NCBI RefSeq assembly: GCF_000766945.1
Contig: NZ_KN266209.1
Span: 1-64,000, forward strand
Source of the DNA: Cellvibrio mixtus subsp. mixtus J3-8
GTDB taxonomy: Bacteria; Pseudomonadota; Gammaproteobacteria; Pseudomonadales; Cellvibrionaceae
Length of the DNA stretch: 64,000 nucleotides
Reading direction: 5' to 3'
The translations under genes were made by a program, and so were the position numbers. The notes beneath the pieces are model-generated. The model worked only from the letters and a program-made list of their open reading frames with translations, was not told where the DNA came from and ran no database searches. Positions 39,073-47,337 of the stretch are shown here, piece after piece; the first letter of the stretch is position 1; every line of letters begins with the position of its first letter.

Positions 39073-39480
39073 ATGTCAACCATCCACACTGCACCTGCGA
39101 ATAAATCCATGAGCCATGCTGCGCGTGCGGCAATAGCGTCTGCGTTTATATTTCCTGGCGCCGGTTTATTTTTATTGAAACACTATGTGCGCGGTTGTAT
39201 TTTTGCACTACCGGCCACGTTTATTATTGTGATGATGTTTAAAAATTTATTCAGCACTGCTATTGCGATTAATGAAAAATTGCAGGAGCAAGCAGAGCGC
39301 GGCATTTTTTCTTTTGATGTGGTGGCAATATTCACTCAATTACACAGTTCAATTTTTGCAACGCCGTATTGGCAAGATGGCAAATGGATTTTACTGGCCA
39401 GCTGGGTATTAAGTATTAGCAGCTCTTATTTTGTGGGGAAAAAATTCGACTTGCAGCAAAAACATGCGGAGGATAAATAA
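39073..39480 (+). CDS. Small membrane protein of unknown function
   Basis: 135 residues from ATG 39073 (GGTGAAATT before it). Three hydrophobic segments: about 21-34, 40-60 and 106-124, with a polar middle loop, and a Lys-rich C-terminus (KKFDLQQKHAEDK). I do not recognise a family. It starts 10 bases after rlmJ and its stop overlaps the start of the DUF486 gene by one base (TAATG), so the three genes should be one transcript. Confidence 0.75.
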   Translation: MSTIHTAPANKSMSHAARAAIASAFIFPGAGLFLLKHYVRGCIFALPATFIIVMMFKNLFSTAIAINEKLQEQAERGIFSFDVVAIFTQLHSSIFATPYWQDGKWILLASWVLSISSSYFVGKKFDLQQKHAEDK

Positions 39481-39833
39481 TGCAAGCATCGCTAATTGCC
39501 ATAGGCTTATTGTTTTGTAGCAATATTTTTATGACTTTTGCGTGGTATGCGCATCTAAAAGAGCTCAATCAAAAACCCTGGATTATTGCCGCACTGATCA
39601 GTTGGGGAATCGCCCTCTTTGAATACTTATTGCAGGTTCCAGCCAATCGCATCGGTTATACCGTTATGAGTGTTGGCCAGCTAAAAATATTGCAGGAAGT
39701 TATTACCCTCAGCGTATTTGTTCCCTTCGCCGTTTTCTATATGAAAGAGCCGCTTAAACTGGATTATTTATGGGCAGGCTTATGCCTTTTGGGTGCAGTC
39801 TTCTTTATGTTTAGGGATAAATTAACTGGATAA
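39480..39833 (+). CDS. DMT-like small membrane protein (DUF486)
   Basis: 117 residues with four predicted helices, the DUF486 family: FMTFAWYAHLK, PWIIAALISWGIALFEY and QLKILQEVITL are its conserved blocks. It resembles half of a drug/metabolite transporter and may dimerise. Substrate unknown. The start codon overlaps the stop of the preceding gene, a sign of coupled translation. Confidence 0.9.
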   Translation: MQASLIAIGLLFCSNIFMTFAWYAHLKELNQKPWIIAALISWGIALFEYLLQVPANRIGYTVMSVGQLKILQEVITLSVFVPFAVFYMKEPLKLDYLWAGLCLLGAVFFMFRDKLTG

Positions 39834-39904
39834 AACCAATAACAGGCACACATAAATCGGCTATAAATAAAGGTGATTCGGCTCTTCCATTTCCTTTAGT
39901 CGGT

Positions 39905-40417
39905 TAACCCAAGGTGCCGGCGTGTCTGAACCAGCCACCACCCATTCCAGCCCGGATATTTTGCAATTAGTGTCAGAAAATTATTTGTACGCAACATCGA
40001 AATTTTTTGTACGTGCTCTATTGGTATCGCACTGGCCCCGCAAGATGGCGAGGACCTGAATACCTTAATAAAAAAAGCCGACATTGCCATGTATCATTCC
40101 AAAGATTCAGGGCGCAACAGTTTTCGTTTTTTTAATCCTGCGATTAATCGCAATATGCTCGACCATTGAAAATCGACCAATCCTTCGTGCGGAAGATGGA
40201 TGATCGAACCGGCGACGCGGCGATAGTGCGTGCGATTATTCAGATAGCCTCCAGCCTCGGCTTGAAAACAATCGCTGAAGGTGTAGAGAATTCCAGCACC
40301 GCTGCGTTACTGCGCGGCCTCGGCTGCAACGAAGCACAAGGATATTATTGGGCAAGGCCAATGCCCGCTAATGAAGTTGAAAACTTTTGTAAGAACTGGC
40401 CGCAGTCGCCAATCTAG
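39905..40417 (+). pseudogene. Decayed GGDEF-EAL gene
   Basis: Pieces of one protein appear in different frames. ILQLVSE (about 39956-39985) continues, after a frameshift, as LFVRNIEIFCTCSIGIALAP and then ADIAMYHSKDSGRNSFRFF, the end of a GGDEF domain, stopping at TGA 40167-40169. Immediately after, in another frame, comes KIDQSFVRKM...AIVRAIIQIASSLG...IAEGVEN...GYYWARPMP, the last third of an EAL domain, ending at TAG 40415-40417. The GGDEF active site and the first two-thirds of the EAL domain are missing, so an internal deletion near 40165 and at least one frameshift inactivated it. The boundaries on the left are approximate. Confidence 0.85.
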
Positions 40418-40440
40418 CCAATCTAGCCAATCTAGCCAAT
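40408..40440 (+). repeat. Nine-base tandem repeat at the stop of the decayed EAL gene
   Basis: GCCAATCTA repeated 3.7 times. The stop codon TAG is part of the first unit boundary. It resembles the 7-base array at the fghA stop in placement. Confidence 0.95.
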
Positions 40441-40738
40441 CCATTTTTTAGCATGGTTGCACACCGCCGAACAGCGTTAACTCTTTTTATAGATCGCAAC
40501 ATTTTCATTAGAAAAATGGCATTTTATTTTTAAGAGGAAATGCAACCTGGTTCCACCTATCACACCGCTCGCTCACCAACATTTCGTACCGGCACCCGCA
40601 TCCTGTAATCACTTAAGAAGCACAACTAGTATACTAGTCGCCTTTCTGTATTTACCGCTGTCCATTGTGCAAGGGGTTCGGGCCACTCATGTGCAACGGG
40701 GGTTCAGCCAATTGGCCCACTCACGAAGGATTATTTCC
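40441..40738 (+). promoter_or_regulatory. Upstream region of the CBM2 esterase with a 14-bp palindrome
   Basis: About 300 bp without a gene. A perfect 14-bp palindrome ACTAGTATACTAGT lies at 40625-40638, 101 bases before the esterase start; it contains TATACT as a possible -10. It is a good candidate operator for a dimeric regulator of polysaccharide degradation. No -35 box stands out. Confidence 0.45.
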
Positions 40739-42085
40739 ATGATTAAAATAATTCATAAAATCACTACCTCAGTTCTACCCGTTTTAACCTGCGGATTTTT
40801 ACTCGCCAGTCTGGATGCCAATGCCGCAAGCTTGCGAGAAATCACCAGCTTCGGCACCAATCCTACTAATTTGCGCATGCATTTGTATGTGCCTGACGCT
40901 TTGCCGAACAACGCTCCGATCCTGGTTGCCAATCACTATTGCACGGGAACTGGTCCGGCGCTTTATTCCGGCACCCAGTTTGCGGCGCTTGCTGATCGTT
41001 ACGGTTTTATTGTGATTTATCCCAGCGCCACCCGAAGCGGCCAATGCTTTGATGTGTCCTCGGCACAAGCATTGCGGCGGGGTGGCGGGAGTGATCCGGT
41101 GGGAATTATGTCGATGGTGAACTATGTGCAGCAAAACTATAACGTGGATTCAACACGCATTTTTGTTACCGGCGTTTCATCCGGTGCGATGATGACGCAA
41201 GTGCTGCTCGGCCTTTATCCTGATGTATTTAAAGCCGGAGCTTCCTTTGCTGGCGTTCCCTTCGCTTGTTTTGCCACTAACAATGGCAGCACCTGGAATA
41301 GTGACTGCGCCAACGGCACCATCAGCCGCACCGCACAGCAGTGGGGCGATTTGGTACGCAACGCTTACCCCGGTTATAGCGGTCCGCGTCCGCGTGTACA
41401 GCTCTGGCACGGTACGGCGGATACTACGCTACGTTACCCGAATTTTAATGAGGCCATCAAACAATGGACTAATGTGCACGGGATTAGCCAGACACCGCTT
41501 TCCACGGACACACCGTCATCCGGCGCTACTCGCACACGTTACGGCACTACCGGTGGCCAGGCACTGGTAGAGGCCATTAGCTTGCAGGGTACCGGCCACA
41601 ACATCCCGGTTAACGCCGCAGAAGCGATTCGCTTTTTCGGCCTGACCAGCGCGGTGACCTCCAGCGTCGTCTCTTCGCGTGCTCCAGTTAGCTCAAGCCA
41701 GGCCAGTAGCTCGCGCAGCAGTGTGGGCAGTTCCATCATTATTACCAGCAGTGCGCGCAGTAGCGCTGCCTCCAGTAACGCGACTACTGGAGGCAACTGC
41801 AGTTATGTAATTACCAATAACTGGGGCTCCGGGTTCACCGGTGCTATTCGTATCACCAACAAACGCACCACGGCGATTAACGGCTGGAGTGTGAGCTGGA
41901 GATACACTAATGGCACTAGCCTGAGTGGAACCTGGAATGCCACAGTCACTGGCAGCAATCCATATACCGCTACCAACCTCAGTTGGAATGGCAGCATCCA
42001 GCCCGGTCAGACGGTTGAGTTCGGTTTCCAGGGTAACCACACTAGCGCAGAAATTCCTGTGATAACGGGCGCTGCGTGCAATTGA
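40739..42085 (+). CDS. Secreted CE1-like esterase with serine-rich linker and CBM2
   Basis: 448 residues from ATG 40739 (AAGGA 8 bases before). Signal peptide to about Ala30 (DANAAS). The catalytic domain (about 31-300) is of the PHB-depolymerase/feruloyl-acetylxylan esterase type: oxyanion region NHYCTGTG, nucleophile Ser147 in GVSSG, Asp in WHGTADTT, His in GTGHNIP. A serine-rich linker (about 305-350, runs such as SSSRSSVGSS) joins a family 2 carbohydrate-binding module (about 352-448) with terminal Cys residues (GGNCSY... GAACN) and surface Trp. It probably removes acetyl or feruloyl groups from xylan while bound to cellulose. The linker and CBM2 are typical of Cellvibrio enzymes. Confidence 0.9.
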   Translation: MIKIIHKITTSVLPVLTCGFLLASLDANAASLREITSFGTNPTNLRMHLYVPDALPNNAPILVANHYCTGTGPALYSGTQFAALADRYGFIVIYPSATRSGQCFDVSSAQALRRGGGSDPVGIMSMVNYVQQNYNVDSTRIFVTGVSSGAMMTQVLLGLYPDVFKAGASFAGVPFACFATNNGSTWNSDCANGTISRTAQQWGDLVRNAYPGYSGPRPRVQLWHGTADTTLRYPNFNEAIKQWTNVHGISQTPLSTDTPSSGATRTRYGTTGGQALVEAISLQGTGHNIPVNAAEAIRFFGLTSAVTSSVVSSRAPVSSSQASSSRSSVGSSIIITSSARSSAASSNATTGGNCSYVITNNWGSGFTGAIRITNKRTTAINGWSVSWRYTNGTSLSGTWNATVTGSNPYTATNLSWNGSIQPGQTVEFGFQGNHTSAEIPVITGAACN

Positions 42086-42100
42086 TTATTCCTGTTAAAA

Positions 42101-42133
42101 AATAAAAAAGCCGATGGTATTTGCCATCGGCTT
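42101..42133 (-). terminator. Terminator of the GNAT gene
   Basis: AAGCCGATGG/CCATCGGCTT with 6-base loop; the minus strand continues TTTTATTTTTT, so it serves the GNAT gene, and it could also stop the esterase transcript less well. Confidence 0.85.
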
Positions 42134-42157
42134 GAGCGGAACAATTCAATACAATAA

Positions 42158-42616
42158 TTAATCCATCACTCTCGTCATAAACACGCTGTAGGGATCTTCT
42201 TTATAATCAGCAAACGGCCCGCAGTTTTCAAATCCATAACGCTCATAGAGTTTGCGCGCAGGAATAAAAAAATCCTGCGATCCGGTTTCCAGGCTCAACC
42301 GTTGGTAATTACGCTGGCTTGCCACCAGCAATATATGCTCGAGCATTTTCTTGCCCACACCTTTACCGCGAAAACGATTGGATGAACGCATGGATTTTAT
42401 TTCTGCATGCGTCGGATCCAATTCTTTTATCGCCCCGCAACCCACTAGCTCATTGTTATCCCACACACTCCAGAAGGTAATTTCCGGTTTACGCAATTTG
42501 TCCAAATCCAAAGCATGCACACTTTCAGGTGGCGATGTCGCATACATATCCTGCAAATGCTCATTCAGTAATTCCGCAATGTCAGGGCTGGTTAAATCAT
42601 CTATACGGATGTGCAT
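42158..42616 (-). CDS. GNAT-family N-acetyltransferase
   Basis: 152 residues, one GNAT fold. ELVGCGAIKEL (strand 4), then the acetyl-CoA loop in RFRGKGVGKKMLEHI, and the late block LYERYGFENCGPFADY, a frequent form in YafP/PhnO-like members. Cytoplasmic acetyl transfer to an unknown amine. It lies 120 bp after the MATE gene on the same strand and may be cotranscribed; the pair could serve resistance, but nothing proves it. Confidence 0.9.
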   Translation of the reverse strand: MHIRIDDLTSPDIAELLNEHLQDMYATSPPESVHALDLDKLRKPEITFWSVWDNNELVGCGAIKELDPTHAEIKSMRSSNRFRGKGVGKKMLEHILLVASQRNYQRLSLETGSQDFFIPARKLYERYGFENCGPFADYKEDPYSVFMTRVMD

Positions 42617-42736
42617 AACTATTTTCCTTTATATCCTGCAAACAATAAACAAAATGTCTTACTTTGATGGGTTGTTAGTCACTATGCTTGTTACATCTGC
42701 CATCGGCTGGGCAGCAGGAATTACATTCCCGATAAA

Positions 42737-44086
42737 TTACCTTGTCAAATTTCTCATCCACTTCTTACTACCAATACGACGAATTACCGGGATAAATTTC
42801 AAGCCATCTTCCAAAAACATCAACGCATAGATATACACAAAAGAAATTTTTGCAAGAAATACCGTTGCGATATAAATAGGCAAACCAAATACCCACATCA
42901 CAATGGTATCGGTAATCAGTGTAAAGCGATTATCGCCACCCGCGCGCAACACCCCGATAATGCGCATCATATTGATTACCTTGACCCATACCAGCAGGCA
43001 AAATACACCGAGGGTATTTAATAATAAATCAGTAGAGTTTTCATCCAGCTGATCAAATATCGTTAATACCAAGGGCCGCGCAAACCACAGCGACGAACAA
43101 AAAATAATGAGCAAGATAACGGTGAGCCGATCAAAAAATTTATGCAGGTGCCATGCGGTATCATTATTACCTGCGCCCAATTCGCGGCCAATTAATACTG
43201 CCGATGCGTTGGCAAAGCCGACAAATAACGCAAAAAACGCACTTTCAATAGGTACTATCACACCCATTACTGCTAACGCATTCGTACCGGCGTAACCAGT
43301 CGTTAAATGATAGGTAGAATTGCCCACAGCCCAAATTGCGTAATTTGCTACCAGCGGCATTGAAAAAGCGAGGTAACGATTAATCTGGGTTTTATCCAAC
43401 CCCATACGCAATTGCGCAAGGCTCAACGCAAAACCATGTTTGCGTGCATAGACCCAACCCACTACGATGAGCAATTGCAAAATACGCGCAGACAATGTTG
43501 CCCAGGCCGCTCCCGCAACACCCAACGCGGGAAATCCCCAATTGCCCTCAATCAACGCATAATTCCCTACAATATTTAATGCCGCTGCAAATACGCCAGC
43601 CACTAATGGCATAGTGGTACTACCCAGTGCACGCAGGGATGCTTCGTAGATAACAATCCATTGGGTCAACAATAATACCGGTGCAGTGATAATTAAAAAT
43701 TGCGCAGCAAGTTTTACCACGTCCGGGTCCGGGTTGACCCAGCTCACCCATATATTGGAAGCAAAACCAAAAGCCAGCGTAAATGGCAACATCACCACTG
43801 TTCCCACCAGGAGCGTCACTGCAAGTGTGCGCTGGCAGCTGGCAAAATCTTTTGCACCGGTATACTGCGCGATCAAAATACTACAGCCCGTTGCAAGGCC
43901 GCTCATTAATACCAGTAATAAAAAATGGATTTTTGCAGCGAGGCCAACTGCCGCAATGGCAGTTGCCCCCAATCCTCCAACCATAATCACATCGGCCATG
44001 CCCAATAACGATTGCAACAACATTTGTGCTGCAACCGGCAACGACAATAAAAGTACGCTACGCGAGAACGCCCGTTTATCATTCAT
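42737..44086 (-). CDS. MATE-family multidrug efflux transporter
   Basis: 449 residues from ATG 44086 (MNDKRAFSRS), where family members start; the open frame runs back to a TTG at 44170. Twelve predicted helices in two homologous halves, with the first-half block PVAAQMLLQSLLGMADVIMVG and GLATGCSILIAQYTGA. Such inner-membrane carriers exchange sodium ions or protons for cationic drugs. Sequence alone does not give the substrate. Divergent from the DUF418 gene across 272 bp. Confidence 0.9.
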   Translation of the reverse strand: MNDKRAFSRSVLLLSLPVAAQMLLQSLLGMADVIMVGGLGATAIAAVGLAAKIHFLLLVLMSGLATGCSILIAQYTGAKDFASCQRTLAVTLLVGTVVMLPFTLAFGFASNIWVSWVNPDPDVVKLAAQFLIITAPVLLLTQWIVIYEASLRALGSTTMPLVAGVFAAALNIVGNYALIEGNWGFPALGVAGAAWATLSARILQLLIVVGWVYARKHGFALSLAQLRMGLDKTQINRYLAFSMPLVANYAIWAVGNSTYHLTTGYAGTNALAVMGVIVPIESAFFALFVGFANASAVLIGRELGAGNNDTAWHLHKFFDRLTVILLIIFCSSLWFARPLVLTIFDQLDENSTDLLLNTLGVFCLLVWVKVINMMRIIGVLRAGGDNRFTLITDTIVMWVFGLPIYIATVFLAKISFVYIYALMFLEDGLKFIPVIRRIGSKKWMRNLTR

Positions 44087-44358
44087 GGAAATAGGTTCGG
44101 GGGTAGCAACCACGGAGAGCTCCGGCAAGAAAGAGAATGGATCATTATAGGGTTTATTTAGCAAGAACAATTGTTAAAAAGTGGTAAGGGACGGGGTTCA
44201 CTTTACGCAATTGCGCAAACCGGATACTGAATATCCAATAACGCACAAAAGTGATAAGCGTTCGCACCGGCATTCGAACGATTTAACAATTCTTAAGCAA
44301 GCAAAATAATAAATCTCGCTAAACTCCACCAATAATATTAATTATCCGGAACGCTTCC

Positions 44359-45567
44359 ATGCCAAACACTGCTACGCCTGAACCGGCACTCACTACATCC
44401 ATCCCCCGCAGAATTGAATTGGTCGACGCAATACGCGGCTTTGCACTGATGGGAATTTGCCTCGTCCATTTTATGGAATATTTTGAACTGTATTGGATTA
44501 ACCAGGACCCAACGCTGCTACACAATATTGTTTTCTTTTTATTTGCCGGCAAAGCCTATGCAATCTTTGCACTGATGTTTGGCTTAAGTTTTTTTATTAT
44601 TATGGATAACCAGGCGCGCAAAGGCGTGAATTTTAGTTACCGTTTTGCGTGGCGCCTGGTGATTTTATTAATGATCGGTTATATCCACACACTATTGTAT
44701 CTCGGCGATATCCTATCAGTGCTCGGCATTATTGGATTAAGTTTGCTGTTCGTGCAAAAACTCAATAATCGCTGGTTGCTCATCGCTGCGGCACTCTGCC
44801 TGGTGCAATTACCCTTTTACTACCAGTTCTATGCCGCATTGAATAATTGGCCCGGAGCCAATGACGCACCGGTGCATTGGACAGCATTTCCGGAAGTTTA
44901 TGGTGCAATTGCCAAAGCAACAACGTTCTCCGAATTGATTGCAATAAACAGCTGGGATGGCCTGGCCGCCAAATGGTTGTTCTTTGTAGAGTCAGGGCGC
45001 GGCATTCAATTAGTGGGATTATTTATTACTGGCTTGATCCTGGGGCGCATCGGTTTTTTCACACAAGTCGAACGCTTTGCCAAAACGCGTGTTATTGCAC
45101 TGGTCATCGCATTGGCTGCAGCAACGCTGTTCTATTTCCTTGATGATTACATCAAACAATTGCCTGCCACTATTTTGCAGGAAAAAGGCATGGCAAAAAT
45201 GTACCTGGAACAAATCATCGGTTCTTATTTAAGTACAGCGATTATGGCATCCATCCTGTTGTTATTTATCCAACTGTATTTATGGCGACCGGCCACAAAG
45301 ACGCTGAACCTGCTTGCACCCTGTGGTCGAATCAGCTTGAGTATTTATTTAGTACAGGCAGTTGTGGGGATTCCAATATTCTATTCCATCGGTCTGGGCG
45401 GATATTTGACCCTGGGCCAAACCAACAGCCTTTTACTCGGCATCGCTTTCTATGGACTATTAATAGCCATCGCGCATTGGTGGGTAAAACGTTTTTATTA
45501 TGGGCCCGTTGAATGGGTATGGCGTAGTGCTACTTATATGACGACAAAGGTTCCCTTCAAGCGCTAA
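44359..45567 (+). CDS. DUF418 family membrane protein (YeiB-like)
   Basis: 402 residues, about ten predicted helices. The N-terminal block RIELVDAIRGFALMGICLVH is the DUF1624/YeiB start, and the C-terminal DUF418 domain ends with PFKR after AHWWVKRFYYGPVEWVWRS in family blocks. The fold is related to acyltransferase-3 membrane enzymes, but no function is known. GGAA lies 7 bases before the ATG. Confidence 0.92.
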   Translation: MPNTATPEPALTTSIPRRIELVDAIRGFALMGICLVHFMEYFELYWINQDPTLLHNIVFFLFAGKAYAIFALMFGLSFFIIMDNQARKGVNFSYRFAWRLVILLMIGYIHTLLYLGDILSVLGIIGLSLLFVQKLNNRWLLIAAALCLVQLPFYYQFYAALNNWPGANDAPVHWTAFPEVYGAIAKATTFSELIAINSWDGLAAKWLFFVESGRGIQLVGLFITGLILGRIGFFTQVERFAKTRVIALVIALAAATLFYFLDDYIKQLPATILQEKGMAKMYLEQIIGSYLSTAIMASILLLFIQLYLWRPATKTLNLLAPCGRISLSIYLVQAVVGIPIFYSIGLGGYLTLGQTNSLLLGIAFYGLLIAIAHWWVKRFYYGPVEWVWRSATYMTTKVPFKR

Positions 45568-45586
45568 CAGACTCTGTGTGACGTGC

Positions 45587-45611
45587 GCAACCTTGTTCAT
45601 AACAAGGTTGC
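45587..45611. terminator. Hairpin between convergent DUF418 and propeller genes
   Basis: GCAACCTTGTT/AACAAGGTTGC, 11-bp perfect stem with 3-base loop. The U-run on the plus strand (ATATTTTTT) starts only after 11 bases, so termination strength is uncertain. Confidence 0.55.
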
Positions 45612-45620
45612 TAGCAGTGC

Positions 45621-47318
45621 TTATATTTTTTGAAATATAAACGCAACAACAAAACAGACCACAACCAGCACCGTTACCTTCATCATTTTCTCCGGGCTGT
45701 GCCATTGATACTTTAGCATAGCAATTTTGCTCACTTTATTTTTCTCCTCAAAAAAAGGAACAGCAAACGCCATAATTTCCTGATGAGGAAAGAAACCGCC
45801 CCTGGCGTTTTGTCGGAATGGGACAACCACTTTATCTACTTTAAATGCGTAATCGTTCCACACCAAATGGTCGTAGTATTGGCTGTAAGATATTTTTTTA
45901 TGGTCAATAAGTTCAATCCTGTCCTGAAAAATACCCAAGCGCCAACGCGTTGCCTGCATGTAAGGAATTGAAAAAATAATAAGCGTGCCCAGTACACTAA
46001 TATGGGGAATGTGATGCGCTACCGCTCGCGGGTTTAACCAGAAAAGTACAGCCATGCATAAAACCACCATCACTACCAGCACAGGTGTGAACATAGCTGA
46101 TCTGCGCAAGGTCGGTTTTACGTCCAACCATATTCCCCTTTCGCCAATCTCTTTGAAGGCCTGTAGTTTTTGTTGCTGCATAGATATTTTTTGTAACCCA
46201 TGCCGAGAGCGAAAATGATCAATAATCGCCGCAATAAAACCAAGCACTAAAAAAAGTGCAAATACGATAATGGAATTATCTTGCAGGTTTTTCCACATCC
46301 TGGCTTCCTTTGCATTTTTTATAAAAGTGTTATTGGCACCAGCAATGGTAACTGAACCTAAAAAATCACCTGTGGTAGAAAATTGATGCAATTGATAAAG
46401 CGCCATATCCACCACTAACACTTTATTGTCAAATGCCAGTATCGAAATCGGATCAGCATCCTCGGGCAATTTCAATTCTCGATCAAATTTTCCGGCAATG
46501 TTGTAAAGTGCCAATCGGCTATTGGCAAGATTGTCATCTCCAACCAATACCCAATAAGTATTTTTCTCCCAGACCACATCCACTGGCCAGGAATATGTTT
46601 GTTGTTTTCCTTTGTTAAACCAATCAGATAAGGAATCCAAGCCAACGGGTATTTTCCTGGTTTCAGCACCGAATTCATTCACAGAACTTTTTATTATTTT
46701 CAGGACGTGATGATTGGTATCTGCCAGCACCAGATTTTTTCCTTGCGGCACTAATTGGTTGGGAAAACGAAAACCGGTTTTGTTGGCAAGAATATTTCCG
46801 TCTTTATCCAATAACCAGAGTTGGTGCCGGGATGTATCCGCGAGATAAACCTGGTCCTGTTCATCAATATAAAGACGGAAAGTTCGATTGATTGCAGGCA
46901 AATTTTTCCCGAACGGTACACAAGTGAGCGATTCCGTATTACAGCGATAAAGCTTGCCTTCACCATCAGTTTTGCGGTTCGTAGACCGGCTTAAAACTGC
47001 AAGCTTTTGCGCAATGCGTTGTGGCTGCTGGTCCAGCGCCAACAGTAAATCGCCATTGGCAAAAAAATCGATATCGCCAGTAAACGACTGCTGGCCAAAA
47101 GTGCCTAATGATAGCTCGCGCTCAACAGAAAAATGTTTATTGATCCATAACAATTTATTTCCGTACTGCACAACAAAACTATCATCATCAACTTTTTTTG
47201 CCAAACCGAACTTGTCCAGCTGTAACCATTGCTGCCCAGCCCAAATATAGAGAGCAATTAGCCCACCAAAGAATGCAATAACAAGCGTGGCAACGATTGG
47301 ATTAACGGATTTCTGCAT
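45621..47318 (-). CDS. Membrane protein with NHL/beta-propeller-like domain, unknown function
   Basis: 565 residues. N-terminal helix (about 9-28), then about 290 residues of short beta-repeats of the NHL type (KVDDDSFVVQYG, VYLADTSRHQLWLLDKDG, LVLADTNHHVLKI), which should form a periplasmic propeller; further helices at about 325-345, 395-415 and 425-445, and a last one at the C-terminus (545-563). I do not recognise a named family. It starts 20 bases after pbpC on the same strand, so it is probably made with penicillin-binding protein 1C; a role in sensing or scaffolding cell-wall synthesis is a guess. Confidence 0.75.
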   Translation of the reverse strand: MQKSVNPIVATLVIAFFGGLIALYIWAGQQWLQLDKFGLAKKVDDDSFVVQYGNKLLWINKHFSVERELSLGTFGQQSFTGDIDFFANGDLLLALDQQPQRIAQKLAVLSRSTNRKTDGEGKLYRCNTESLTCVPFGKNLPAINRTFRLYIDEQDQVYLADTSRHQLWLLDKDGNILANKTGFRFPNQLVPQGKNLVLADTNHHVLKIIKSSVNEFGAETRKIPVGLDSLSDWFNKGKQQTYSWPVDVVWEKNTYWVLVGDDNLANSRLALYNIAGKFDRELKLPEDADPISILAFDNKVLVVDMALYQLHQFSTTGDFLGSVTIAGANNTFIKNAKEARMWKNLQDNSIIVFALFLVLGFIAAIIDHFRSRHGLQKISMQQQKLQAFKEIGERGIWLDVKPTLRRSAMFTPVLVVMVVLCMAVLFWLNPRAVAHHIPHISVLGTLIIFSIPYMQATRWRLGIFQDRIELIDHKKISYSQYYDHLVWNDYAFKVDKVVVPFRQNARGGFFPHQEIMAFAVPFFEEKNKVSKIAMLKYQWHSPEKMMKVTVLVVVCFVVAFIFQKI

Positions 47319-47337
47319 AGTTTACTCCCTGATTAAA

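Noticed and set aside
9151-40440. CRISPR array from the two short repeats
   Set aside because: The units are contiguous without spacers and only 7 or 9 bases long.
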